NCBI RefSeq assembly: GCF_040720935.1
Contig: NZ_JBFDAE010000006.1
Coordinates: 62,001-126,000, forward strand
Length of the DNA: 64,000 nt
Reading direction: 5' to 3'
Origin: Jejuia sp040720935
GTDB lineage: Bacteria; Bacteroidota; Bacteroidia; Flavobacteriales; Flavobacteriaceae
Position 1 is the stretch's first letter; every line of letters starts with the position of its first letter. The position numbers were made by a program, and so were the translations under genes. This document shows positions 45,496 to 56,200 of this stretch, one piece after another. The notes under the pieces were generated by a model. The model had not been told where the DNA came from. It was given only the letters and a program-made list of their open reading frames with translations, and did not search any database.

Positions 45496-48400
45496 TTAAA
45501 ATTGTATATCTATTCCAAGAGTTGATGACAATGCTTGCGGATAGGGGTTGGTAGTATCCATTTCTGGGTCCAGTCCATCATAGTTAGTGAATAACGCTAC
45601 ATTTTGTAAATCCACAAAAAACCGCAACTTATTGAAAGGCAATTTAGACCCATCGGCTATTGGAAGATTATAGGCTAGATTTATATTCTTAATCCTGAGG
45701 AAACTCGTTTTTTCCAATAAAAAATCCGTATTCCCCGCAGGGTTATTTCCGCTATATGGGTTAGAAGCAATTCCTGGCAAAAAACCATCAGGATTATCAA
45801 AGGACCATATATCCTTTACGCTTGTTAGGGTATTTGAAGGTGTGGAATTCGAAATTCTGAAAGAATCCGGATAAAAACCAAAACCTCTTGGTACTCCGGC
45901 GTTACCATAGGCAAATGCGGTTAACGTGAAGTTTTTATATCTAAAGTTAGTACCAACGCCAAAATTAACCCTTGGCCCCCAAGTGCCCAGTTTTACGACG
46001 TCCTTAACATCTAAAATACCATCATCATTTTGGTCCACAAACCTAACATTGCCCGGAAATGCCCCAGCCATATGGTTAGGGACTTCTTCTAGGGATCTGA
46101 TGATCCCATCGGTTTCCCAGCCATAAAAATCCCCTAATTGGTCATTCTCTCCTACATACTCCGGAAGTGTTACATTAGGATTTCGCTCAACCCATTCAGA
46201 CCTACTCGTTGAAAAGGTAAAGTTGGTGCTCCACTCAAAATTGTTTGTTAAAATATTAGTTGTATTTAAGGCTATGTCGATACCTCTAGCCTTCGTAGAA
46301 CCTACATTTGTAACTACTCTTCCTACTGCGTTATTGGAAGGCAAAGGATCAAAGTCTATTAAATCTTTAGCCTTTTTCTCATATAGTTCAATAGTACCGC
46401 TTATTCTATCGTTAAAAAAACCAAAATCTACACCGATATCGATACTGCTATTTGTTTCCCATTTAAAATCAGGGTTTTCAACTTGAGAAAGGACAACTCC
46501 CGGTTGTACGGTATTACCAAATGTAAATTCCCCACTTATGCCATACAGCTGAAATGCGTTATTTGCCAAAACCACATTCCCTACTTCTCCATATCCTACC
46601 CTAAGCTTCAAATTTGATACTTTTGAGTTTTCCAAAAATGGTTCTTCACTAATTCTCCATGCCGCAGAAATTCCGGGGAAAACGCCCCATTTATTATTCT
46701 CGGCAAAATTACTGGCGCCATCGCGCCTTACCACGCCATTTAAGATATACTTTCCGTTTATCGTATAATTGATTCTGGCAAATTGGGAAAGCCTCGTAGT
46801 TTCAAATCTGAACGAGTTCTGTTTATTGCGAAGCAACTGGTCGGCAATACCCACATTGTCTGCTCCCAAGGCATCCGTAAAAAACCCAACGGCCTGAAGA
46901 CCAAAACCATCTCCCAATGTTTTATACACACCTGCCCCCAAGACTGCGGATAGCGTACTATTTTCAAAAGATTTTGAATATGAGAAATACGCCTCGCCTG
47001 TATAAGCATCATTTCTATTGGTTGCCAATTGCGCAACACCATCGGGCAATTGTGCATTTTCAACAATGGAAGGCATGAAAAATTTTCTGGTCGATGTGGT
47101 TCTGTCCATGCTTCCCACCATAGTTAGGGTTAGTTCATCAAGTAGGGTAACATCAAGTTTTGGCGTTATTGAAAATCTATTGGTTCTTAATTTGTCCTCA
47201 ATTTCAAAAAAGGCAAAAGGGTTTGTTATCAAGTTATTGTAAGTTCTGGAATAACTGCCATCTGGTTCCCTTGGAGCAATATTGGGCGCAAAAGCATAAG
47301 CCGCCTGAAGCATGTTGAATTTTTCACTACCTCCAGAATTGGCTCCGGTAGAGGCATTGTTGCTATTAATCTGGCTTAAGTTTGTCTTTACATTAAGGTT
47401 AAATCGTTCCCCAAGTTTCTGGGTTATATTAAACCTAGCCGTATATCGCTGAAAATCAGAATTCTTTAAAACCGCATCATTATCGTAATAGTTAAAAGAG
47501 GAGAAAATCTTAGTGTTTTCGCTACCACTATTGATAGAGAGGTTATGTTCTTGAATAAAACCAGTTCTGATCAAACCATTTACATAATCTGTTCCAGACC
47601 CTGCATTGTTGATATCACTTTGAGTAAAAAAGGGCGTAAACCCGTCACCGGGAGCATTCTGAGGGCCATAAGGCGCATACTTGTTATCAAAAAGATACCT
47701 ATCAAAAGCCAGTCGGTTGTGCTGTCTCATAAAATCCTCAGCATCTAAAAATTCTAGATAATCCTTTGGAGTTTGGGCACTTGTTGAAACTCTATAGTCA
47801 ACCGTGGTTTTTCCCGCCTTTCCTTTTTTGGTTGTTATGAAAATAACCCCGTTTGCGGCGGCCGAACCATAAATTGCGGTTGTACTGGCGTCTTTAATTA
47901 CATCTACGGATTCAATATCCGCTGGATTTATTGTTGATAAGGGACTTCTATCTATGCCTCCAAAAAAACCTAAATCTGAGGAATCCAACCCCGGTTCTGG
48001 CGAATTGTTTATGATGGGCACGCCATCTACAACATAAAGTGGTTCTCCACTTCCTCTAGGTGAAATATCTGCTCGTATATTCGCACTTACCCTTGCTCCG
48101 GGTTGGGCTGTGCTTAATCCTAAATTTAAGCCCGCAACGCGACCCTGTAGCATTTGGTCAACAGAGGTATTGGCCACCTGCTGGATATCCGCCACTTTAA
48201 TATTGGCCACAGCACCCGTTGTTTCTTTGATACTTGAAGTTCCATATCCTATTACTACCACTTCATCAAGCTGAGAAATATCCTCTTCAAGAAAAATGGT
48301 TATCGTTTCATTATTTTTTATTGTGATGTCTTGAGACTTAAAACCTAAATAGGAAACTTGAAGCACATCTCCAATATTGGCGTTAATTGTAAAATTACCA

Positions 48401-48606
48401 TCAAAGTCTGAATTAGTTCCATTGGTAGTGCCTTTAACTATAATATTGACACCAGGAACAGGTTGATTGGTTTTTGAATCAAGCACTTTGCCGTTAACGT
48501 CTATGCCTTGTGCATAAAACATTAAGGGATTTAAGATTGCGATTGCAAATAAGAGACATTTGAGGGGTAATGCTCCCAACAAATAATTACGTTGATTTTC
48601 GTTCAT
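45496..48606 (-). CDS. SusC/RagA family TonB-dependent transporter
   Basis: Outer-membrane receptor of 1036 residues. A signal peptide (ending MFYAQG near residue 34) is followed by a carboxypeptidase-D-like domain (about 35-110, GKVLDSKTNQPVPGVNIIVKG), a plug with the conserved VVVIGYGTSSIKETTGAV segment (about 120-235, VDGVPIIN, SSTAIYGSAAANGVI-like motif) and a 22-strand barrel. It takes up oligosaccharides released at the surface, energised by TonB-ExbBD. Pair with the downstream SusD. A 160-bp gap to the upstream regulator gene contains a CAGGGGT motif also seen twice upstream of the regulator. Confidence 0.96.
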   Translation of the reverse strand: MNENQRNYLLGALPLKCLLFAIAILNPLMFYAQGIDVNGKVLDSKTNQPVPGVNIIVKGTTNGTNSDFDGNFTINANIGDVLQVSYLGFKSQDITIKNNETITIFLEEDISQLDEVVVIGYGTSSIKETTGAVANIKVADIQQVANTSVDQMLQGRVAGLNLGLSTAQPGARVSANIRADISPRGSGEPLYVVDGVPIINNSPEPGLDSSDLGFFGGIDRSPLSTINPADIESVDVIKDASTTAIYGSAAANGVIFITTKKGKAGKTTVDYRVSTSAQTPKDYLEFLDAEDFMRQHNRLAFDRYLFDNKYAPYGPQNAPGDGFTPFFTQSDINNAGSGTDYVNGLIRTGFIQEHNLSINSGSENTKIFSSFNYYDNDAVLKNSDFQRYTARFNITQKLGERFNLNVKTNLSQINSNNASTGANSGGSEKFNMLQAAYAFAPNIAPREPDGSYSRTYNNLITNPFAFFEIEDKLRTNRFSITPKLDVTLLDELTLTMVGSMDRTTSTRKFFMPSIVENAQLPDGVAQLATNRNDAYTGEAYFSYSKSFENSTLSAVLGAGVYKTLGDGFGLQAVGFFTDALGADNVGIADQLLRNKQNSFRFETTRLSQFARINYTINGKYILNGVVRRDGASNFAENNKWGVFPGISAAWRISEEPFLENSKVSNLKLRVGYGEVGNVVLANNAFQLYGISGEFTFGNTVQPGVVLSQVENPDFKWETNSSIDIGVDFGFFNDRISGTIELYEKKAKDLIDFDPLPSNNAVGRVVTNVGSTKARGIDIALNTTNILTNNFEWSTNFTFSTSRSEWVERNPNVTLPEYVGENDQLGDFYGWETDGIIRSLEEVPNHMAGAFPGNVRFVDQNDDGILDVKDVVKLGTWGPRVNFGVGTNFRYKNFTLTAFAYGNAGVPRGFGFYPDSFRISNSTPSNTLTSVKDIWSFDNPDGFLPGIASNPYSGNNPAGNTDFLLEKTSFLRIKNINLAYNLPIADGSKLPFNKLRFFVDLQNVALFTNYDGLDPEMDTTNPYPQALSSTLGIDIQF

Positions 48607-48714
48607 TCTTAAAAAGTTTAATTATAGTGTTAGTTGACCAAAAAAATTGATTTCTGGTTTAATGCTAAATAACCAAACAATATTGATGTAGTGGGGATAT
48701 GAAGTCGTTTAATA

Positions 48715-48721
48715 CAGGGGT
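48715..48721. promoter_or_regulatory. CAGGGGT motif upstream of susC, candidate regulator site
   Basis: CAGGGGT on the plus strand, 109 bp before the susC ATG. The same seven bases occur twice upstream of the regulator gene (52908 and 52931). A related GTGGGGAT sits at 48691. Binding by the HTCS AraC domain is inferred only. Confidence 0.35.
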
Positions 48722-48765
48722 AATTATTCGTTTACGCGGCCTTAAGAGGGTTTATAAAGCAGATT

Positions 48766-51700
48766 TTATTTGGATAGATACTCAGAAGGGTTATTGCCAA
48801 AACGTTTTTTGAAGAGTTTACTAAAATATTTTCTATCGGAGTATCCAACATGATAGCAAGCATCCAAAACCGAAAAATTGTGTTCTTCTATGAGTTTTTT
48901 AGCCGTTTTTAACCTGAAGTCCCTAACAAATTCAACATAGGTCATATTTGTTAAGCTTTTAATTTTTTTATAAACAACAGAATGGCTCATGGCCAACTCT
49001 CCACAAACAAAATTCACGTTTAAATCTTTGGAACTTAAATTATCCTCAAGAATCTGAATTAATTTTGACATGAAAGCTTCGTCAGATTTATTAAGGTTGA
49101 GCCTACTTATAGGAATCAATTCTTTTTTCCAGAACTTTTCGTGCAACAATTTTCTGGTTTTAAGGATGCCTTTTATTCTTGTTTTTAGCAGTAGTTCGTT
49201 AAAAGGCTTAGTGATATATTCATCAGCTCCAATATCAAATCCTTCAATCTTGTGGGCAAACGAAGCACGGGCCGTTAAAAGCAAAACGGGAATATGACTT
49301 GTACGCATGTCTGTTTTTAATGCTTTTGTAAGGGCAATACCATCCATAACCGGCATCATGATGTCACTAATAATTAGATCGATAGGACTGCTATAAGTAA
49401 TTTCTAACGCTTCTTCTCCGTTCAATGCTTTAATAATTTCATACTCTTCATTTAAAATTTCAGTAATATATTCAAGAATTTCAATATTGTCATCAACAAC
49501 GAGCAAAGTTTGCTTTTTTGAGTTTAAACTTTTTTCTCTTGATTGTATTGGTTGCCCAACGTTATCAATTTGTAAAGAATTAATTTTTACGTTGTCATTT
49601 TCGTCTTCAATAATCGAATAAGTATCAAAATGTTCTTTCCCTTTTTTTAATATTATATTAATCTCTGTTCCTTCGTTCTTTTTACTGTTTATTATAATTT
49701 CCCCACCATGCAATTCTACTATTTCTTTTGAAATGGTCAAGCCCAGGCCAAAGCCATTACTTTTGACGTCGTGCTTACTTTGGTAAAAGCGATTAAAAAT
49801 TTTATCAAGCTGATTTTTAGCTATCCCAACGCCTCTGTCCTTTATTTGTAATTGAATGGATTGCTCCATTTCCAATATTGAAAACTCAATAGTTCCAGCT
49901 GTTTTAGAAAATTTGAATGCATTGGATAATAAATTGTAAAACACTTTTTCCAATTGATGCTTATCGTACCAAATCAAAACTTTATCGGCGTTGGTTTTAA
50001 AGACAAAGTCAATACCCTTGTCCAAGGCCATTTCCTTAAAGGACAAATAGATTTCTTCACAGAATTCAACAAGGTTTTCCCTAACCAAATGAAGCTTTAT
50101 TTTATCGTGCTCCAACCGTCGATAATCGAGTAATTCATTGACCAAATCCACCAATTTATCTCCATTTTTTTTAATGGTATCAAATGGATTCCTCAAATCG
50201 TTTTTAAACAGCTCTTTTCTATCAAGCAATCTATTAATGGCACCAGATATTAAAGTAACTGGAGTCCTAATATCATGTGATATATTAGTAAAAAATTGCT
50301 GTTTTAGGTCATATAGTTCTATATCCTTTTCATGGGTTAATTTTTCTAGTTTCAAATTACTTTTTAAATTCTCCCAAGCAACAGTATATTTCCTAAACAG
50401 ATAAAGCACAAATAGAAACACTAAAATATAAGCTAGAATTGCCCACCATTGCATCCAAAAAGGTTTTAAAATTTCAATATTTATAGAAGAATAATTATCT
50501 CCCCAATCACCACCAAATGCCTTGCTTTTAACTTTGAAAACATATCTTCCCGGAAACAAGTTTGTGTAAGTTACGGTCCTGTCTGTTCCAATTTGTCTCC
50601 AATCTTTATCAAACCCCTCCATTTGGATAGCATATTCAGATTGATCGGAAAATGGAAATTGTAATGCGGCAAACTCAAAAGTCAATACGTTTAAATCATG
50701 TTTAAGAATAATACTTTCTGTGGAGGTGATATTTTTGGTAATGATTTCATTGGCCCCAATAGCTAGCTCTTCATTAAACAGCTTGAAATTTGTGATTTTA
50801 ACTTCTGGTTGCGTATTCTCATTTGATATATTTTTAGGATTGAAACGTAAAACACCATCGGACCTTCCAAAATAGAGCAAACCATCATCATCCTTAAAAA
50901 CTGAATTAATACGATATGACCCGGCCAGACTTGGAAAATTTGTAAAGTTTTCACTTAAATAATCATATTTGTAAATTCCATTTTCAGTACTAAACCATAT
51001 GTTCCCTGCATTGTCCTCTTCAATAGCAACTTCAGACTGCCCGTTTATGACTTCATTATCATCAAAGTTTTTAAATGACCTCTTATCCAAACTAAAACAA
51101 TTGATTTTTCCTTCGGAATCCCCTATCCAAATATTGTTTCTTGAGTCCTTTAAAAGACTTAAAATGTTATTACCAATACTATTATTTGACTGATTAACGC
51201 TATTTAATCGTTTTGCTTTCCTTGTTTTGACATCGAAAAGATTAATTCCTCCTCCATAAGTTCCTAACCAAAGCGTATCTCCTGTCTTTATCATAGCTAC
51301 TATATTGTCGCTACTTATTGAAGTACTATCATTTATATTTTCCCGAAATGCCGTGAACTCGTTTTTAACTCTATCAAAGTAGTTTAGCCCTCCTCCCCAT
51401 GAAGCAATCCATAAATTATTATTGTCTTCAATTATACTTCGCACGTCATTAAAACTTATGGATTTGGAGTTTTTTGGATCGTGCTTATAAGCATTGAATG
51501 TTTCGGTTTTAGGATTGAATTTAATTACACCATTAGCATATGTTCCTAGCCATAGCAACTCTTTTTCGTCTCGATAGATACATTGAATATAATCTCCACC
51601 AATATCTCTATTGAATTTTTTACTGAATTGTTTAACCAAATTCGTTTCGGTATCGAAAACGGTCAACCCCAATCCATCTGAGCCCAAATACAATTTATTT

Positions 51701-52827
51701 TCATTTTTATAAATTGATAGTACAGGAATAGGATTTAGTCCACTAATGTCGCTTGGTATCAGTTCATAATTATTTTTCTGGCTCAATACATTTATCCCGT
51801 TCCAAGCTGTGCCTATCCATATATTATCTTCATCATCCTCGATAATGGTATAAACTGCATTGCCCGATAGTGATGAATACACCCCTGGTTTATGGTTATA
51901 ATTTATAACTTTAGGTGAATGACCCTCGATATGTTCAACTCTTATTATTCCGTTTCCATCTGTGCCTATCCACAAATTATTCTGTTTATCTGTATATAAT
52001 GACCGTACAATTTTTATTTCCCTCTTTAATTTTAAAGCGTCATTAAAAAAATTTGAGAATTTACCAGTTTTTATATCAAACCTCAATAACCCACTTCCGC
52101 TAGTTCCTACAAGCAATGTCTCATCGTTCAGCTTAGAAATGGTATGAATAAAATCTTCAAAAATCCTATCGTCAGACTCAAAATGATTGAAGGTTTTGTC
52201 TGCAATTAAAAATTTGTTCAAACCTCCACCAAAAGTTCCAATCCATAAATTGCCATCATCACTTTCATATATACTGGTTACAATATTTTGGCCTCTTGAA
52301 TCATTTCCTCGCGATTGGTGGTAGGGAATAAAGACATTCGATGCTTCGGCAAATAAACACAATCCGTCTTCTGAACCTATCCATAGATTTCCCTTTGAAT
52401 CTTCAAAAAGTTTATATAGCTGGTTTGAGGGCAATGAGGTGAGATTGTTTACATCTTTTTTATAAACTATAAAATCATCGTTTAAATAATCATATAAGTT
52501 CAAACCACCACCTAAGGTTGCAATCCAAATTCTCCCCTTTTTATCAAGTAGGACATCACTAATATTATTTGATTCCAGTGAGCTATTATTGCTATTGTAT
52601 ATTTTGAACTCTTTGCCGTCATATCTATTCAGCCCATTCCCTGTACCGATCCAGACAAAACCTTTTTCTTCCTTAATTATACCTGTAATTCTATTGCTTG
52701 AAAGTCCATTGGTTTGGTCAATTCTTTTGAATATAGCCTGTGTTTGGCCATATACCTGCTGGAAGTATATAATTGTTAAAAGAAAAACAATTAGTCTAAT
52801 ATCTAATATTTTATTGATTATATACAT
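48766..52827 (-). CDS. Hybrid two-component system (HTCS) sensor-regulator of the galactan locus
   Basis: One-protein two-component regulator of about 1353 residues. Signal peptide, then a periplasmic double propeller of two-component-regulator repeats (about 30-680; recurrent IWIGT/LWLGT motifs with GLNRYD or GGLNYFD) and a Y_Y_Y domain (about 690-770). A membrane helix (about 780-800) leads to the HisKA domain with phospho-acceptor H851 in FTNISHDIRTPV, and HATPase_c (NAFKFS, GFGLGLTISKEI). A receiver follows with D1155 in SDIMMPVMDG, then a C-terminal AraC-type helix-turn-helix (about 1250-1353). The sensor should bind an oligosaccharide in the periplasm. I start at ATG 52827; a GTG directly before it at 52830 is the alternative. 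Confidence 0.95.
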   Translation of the reverse strand: MYIINKILDIRLIVFLLTIIYFQQVYGQTQAIFKRIDQTNGLSSNRITGIIKEEKGFVWIGTGNGLNRYDGKEFKIYNSNNSSLESNNISDVLLDKKGRIWIATLGGGLNLYDYLNDDFIVYKKDVNNLTSLPSNQLYKLFEDSKGNLWIGSEDGLCLFAEASNVFIPYHQSRGNDSRGQNIVTSIYESDDGNLWIGTFGGGLNKFLIADKTFNHFESDDRIFEDFIHTISKLNDETLLVGTSGSGLLRFDIKTGKFSNFFNDALKLKREIKIVRSLYTDKQNNLWIGTDGNGIIRVEHIEGHSPKVINYNHKPGVYSSLSGNAVYTIIEDDEDNIWIGTAWNGINVLSQKNNYELIPSDISGLNPIPVLSIYKNENKLYLGSDGLGLTVFDTETNLVKQFSKKFNRDIGGDYIQCIYRDEKELLWLGTYANGVIKFNPKTETFNAYKHDPKNSKSISFNDVRSIIEDNNNLWIASWGGGLNYFDRVKNEFTAFRENINDSTSISSDNIVAMIKTGDTLWLGTYGGGINLFDVKTRKAKRLNSVNQSNNSIGNNILSLLKDSRNNIWIGDSEGKINCFSLDKRSFKNFDDNEVINGQSEVAIEEDNAGNIWFSTENGIYKYDYLSENFTNFPSLAGSYRINSVFKDDDGLLYFGRSDGVLRFNPKNISNENTQPEVKITNFKLFNEELAIGANEIITKNITSTESIILKHDLNVLTFEFAALQFPFSDQSEYAIQMEGFDKDWRQIGTDRTVTYTNLFPGRYVFKVKSKAFGGDWGDNYSSINIEILKPFWMQWWAILAYILVFLFVLYLFRKYTVAWENLKSNLKLEKLTHEKDIELYDLKQQFFTNISHDIRTPVTLISGAINRLLDRKELFKNDLRNPFDTIKKNGDKLVDLVNELLDYRRLEHDKIKLHLVRENLVEFCEEIYLSFKEMALDKGIDFVFKTNADKVLIWYDKHQLEKVFYNLLSNAFKFSKTAGTIEFSILEMEQSIQLQIKDRGVGIAKNQLDKIFNRFYQSKHDVKSNGFGLGLTISKEIVELHGGEIIINSKKNEGTEINIILKKGKEHFDTYSIIEDENDNVKINSLQIDNVGQPIQSREKSLNSKKQTLLVVDDNIEILEYITEILNEEYEIIKALNGEEALEITYSSPIDLIISDIMMPVMDGIALTKALKTDMRTSHIPVLLLTARASFAHKIEGFDIGADEYITKPFNELLLKTRIKGILKTRKLLHEKFWKKELIPISRLNLNKSDEAFMSKLIQILEDNLSSKDLNVNFVCGELAMSHSVVYKKIKSLTNMTYVEFVRDFRLKTAKKLIEEHNFSVLDACYHVGYSDRKYFSKLFKKRFGNNPSEYLSK

Positions 52828-52830
52828 CAC

Positions 52831-53265
52831 TAATTCAAAAACTTAAGAAAGGAAAATTACTGTTAAATTCATAAAAACACAAAATATAGTCAAGACTGAT
52901 ATTTTAACAGGGGTCATATTTCATTTTATTCAGGGGTACTCACAAAGAATTTGATCTCTAAATTTAGCCTTAATATATCATGATTTCGGTTGATTTTTAT
53001 TTTGACCTTAAATATACTCTTGAATATTCATGAGTATAAAGAAATACATAACTCCACTTATAGAATAAAGACAATATATATATAGCAGGTGTAGATAGTT
53101 AGCTATATAGAGATATCACAAAAATACCACTTGACAAAAACTTAACAAATCGACATAACTGTACCACAAAAGTTCTTTTTCACTCTTAACTTCATCAAAC
53201 TTTTTCCTAACCAAACAGGAAATCCCTATTTTAGAACTTTAAATCCTTTTTAGTATCTTCTATTT
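52831..53265. other. Divergent regulatory gap between HTCS and the cytochrome/HEAT gene
   Basis: A 435-bp AT-rich gap between two divergent genes. It contains CAGGGGT at 52908-52914 and 52931-52937, exactly 23 bp apart, and a minus-strand TATATTTT element near 52880-52895 that could be a -7 box for the HTCS gene. A TATATATATA tract lies near 53075-53085. No credible gene is seen in any frame. Confidence 0.5.
52908..52937. promoter_or_regulatory. Pair of CAGGGGT boxes upstream of the HTCS gene
   Basis: Two identical heptamers, CAGGGGT, at 52908-52914 and 52931-52937, in direct orientation and spaced by 23 bp (about two helical turns). A third copy lies in front of susC in the same orientation relative to the gene. 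They could mark an operator for the AraC-type output domain of the HTCS; this is a hypothesis. Confidence 0.4.
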
Positions 53266-56200
53266 ATGAAAGTTAAGTTTGCAATACTTCTGTCTCTATT
53301 ATTCGTTTTTTCATGTAAATCAGAACCAAAAAAACCAAAAGAAACTCCACTAGTTAAAATTGAAGATGCTACAACCATAAAAGAGCGCGCCTTAGAAACA
53401 AGAAAAAACGTAAGCGCAACATTAGCCGATGGGCTAACTCTAACTTTATGGGCTTCAGACTCTCTAGCACCAGACCCTGTAGGCATGGATATCGACGATT
53501 TTGGAAACATTTATTTAACCAGAACCAATCGTCAGAAGAATTCAGAATTTGATATTAGAGGCTACCCCAGTTGGATGACGCCTTCCATAACACTACAAAC
53601 TGTTGAAGATAGACGCCAATTTCTGCGTGAAACGTTTGCAACCGAATTAAGTGATAAAAACACATGGCTAAAAGATTTAAACAACGATTCCATTCACGAT
53701 TGGCGTGATTTAGCGTTCGAAAAAGAAGAAGTCTGGAAGCTTGAAGATAGAGATAATGATGGACTTGCCGATATTTCTACTAGAGTTTTAAATGATTTTA
53801 ACAATGAAGTAGATGATGTTGCAGGTGCCATTTTAGTTAAAGATGAAAACTTGTATGTGGGCATTGCTCCAAACATGTGGAAACTCGAAGACACAAATGA
53901 TGACGGTATTTTCGATGAAAAGAAATCGCTAGCCACTGGATTTCAAGTGCACATTGGATTTGGCGGACATGGTATGTCTGGCGCCATTGAAGGCCCTGAT
54001 GGAAAAATATATTGGGGCATCGGCGATATTGGCGCTAATGTAACCGACAATGCTGGCAAAAATCACAAATACTCAAATCAAGGCGTGATTGTACGCTGTA
54101 ATCCTGACGGCAGTAATTTTGAAGTTTTTGCTCATGGTTTAAGAAACACACATGAATTTGTGTTTGATGCCTACGGAAATATAATTACTTCTGACAATGA
54201 TGGTGATCATGCTGGAGAATCCGAACGCTTAATCTATGTCGTTGAAGGTGCTGATGCTGGTTGGCGTATCAATTGGCAATTTGGAAAATATACCGACCCA
54301 AAGAACAACACTTATAAAGTCTGGATGGACGAGGAATTACATAAACCGAGATGGGAAGGTCAGGCATCACACATTATTCCGCCATTGGCGAGTTTTCATA
54401 GTGGACCGACCGGTATGGCGTTTAACCCGGGAACTGCTTTAGGGAAAGATTGGTTAAATAAGTTCTTTTTGGTGCAATTCTCTGGAACTCCTAGTCGGTC
54501 TCATATTTGGTGTTTCGATTTAAAACCAAAAGGCGCAAGTTTTGAATTGAATACAGATACGTCTATTTTGAATGGTGTTTTACCAACGGGTTTAAGATTT
54601 GGACCAGATGGCGCGTTATATTTAGCCGATTGGATTAGCGGATGGAATACCAAAAACTACGGCAGGGTCTGGAAATTGGATGTTTCAGAAGATAAAAATG
54701 ATCTCGCTAAAGAACGCCAAGAAACAGAACGCCTAATGACTTTTAATTATGAAGATGCTTCCAAAGACAAATTGGTAGATCTCCTAAGTTACCCAGATAT
54801 GCGCATTCGTAAAAAAGCACAATTTGAATTGGTAGATCGCTCAGGATATAAAACACTTCAAAAGGTTTTAAATGAAAACAAAAATCAGTTTGCAAGAATC
54901 CATGCTATTTGGGGCATTGGGCAACTTGCAGATAAAAACCCTAAAAAAGCTACTCCTTTAGTCGATTTATTATCTAATAACGATCCTGAAATCATCGCCC
55001 AAGCGGTAAAAATTATTGGAGATGTAAAATACAATAAAGCTTCAGAAAAACTAGTTCCTTTATTACAGCATCAAAATGCGAGAGTCCAATTTTTCGCAGC
55101 CCAAGCTTTAGGTCGTCTTAAATACAAACCAGCGGTTCAACCCATCTTGGAAATGCTTGCTAAAAACAATGATGAGGATCTATATCTAAGACACGCTGGT
55201 GTTTTGGCACTTTCCAGAATTAGGGAAGTTGCCCCTATCGCGGCACTTTATAACAACTCAAATAAAAGTTTAAGATTAGCTGCGGTACTTGTATTAAGGC
55301 ACATGCAAAGCCCTGAAATCAGTAATTTTTTAAATGATGAAGACGAACATATAGTAACCGACGTTGCAAGAGCCATCAATGATGATTGGTCCATTGAAGC
55401 AGCGCTTCCAGATTTGGCAAAATTGTTGCTTTCAGAAAAATATACCGATAACGAACCACTTTTAAGACGCAGTATTAATGCGGCTTTAAGAGTTGGAACG
55501 GAAGAAGCCTTGGATGACCTCATCACATTTGCGAAAAGACAAGAGGCAGCAAATGTTTTAAGGGGCGAAGCTTTGGCAACCATTGCCACTTGGCACAATC
55601 CTTCGCCTTTAGATCGTGTTGATGGTCGCTTCCGCGGAAACGTAACCCGGGACATTCACACCGTAAAACAAAAGATTGAAAATGAAATTCCGAATTTCCT
55701 AAAAGACCGTAATCCAGATATTCTTGTTGGGATTTCAGATGTTTTGAGAAGTCTTCAAATCGAGTCGCATAATGCTTCATTATTCAACATCTTAAAAACC
55801 AATAAATCTCCTAAAGCACGTCAATCTGCACTTGAAGCACTCGCTGCCTTGAATTTTAACACTATCGAAAATGCGATTAAAATAGGAATGAAAGACAAGG
55901 ATCAAGATGTACGATCGGTAGCCATAAACTCATTACAACGTTTACAAATTTCAAAAGAAAATTTACCGAGTATTGTAACGCCTATCTTCAAATATGGTTC
56001 TGTTGGCGATCAACAAAGTATTTTAAAAACATTGCGCAATTTGCCCATTGAAAACACAACATCAATTTTACAGAATTTGCTAAAAAAATCTAAAAACAAA
56101 TCACTTTCAAAAAGTGTGCTATTAGATTTGTATGAAACCGTAGAAAATTCAAAATCGGAAGCATTAATTTCAGAATTAAATAAAATCAAAGACACAACCA

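Noticed and set aside
53075..53125. TATATATATA tract and nearby partial palindromes considered as an operator
   Set aside because: Short AT-only symmetry is expected by chance in such AT-rich sequence.
55248..55780. Minus-strand open frames of 85 and 135 codons inside the HEAT-repeat gene
   Set aside because: Antisense to a convincing repeat protein; no domain or start context of their own.
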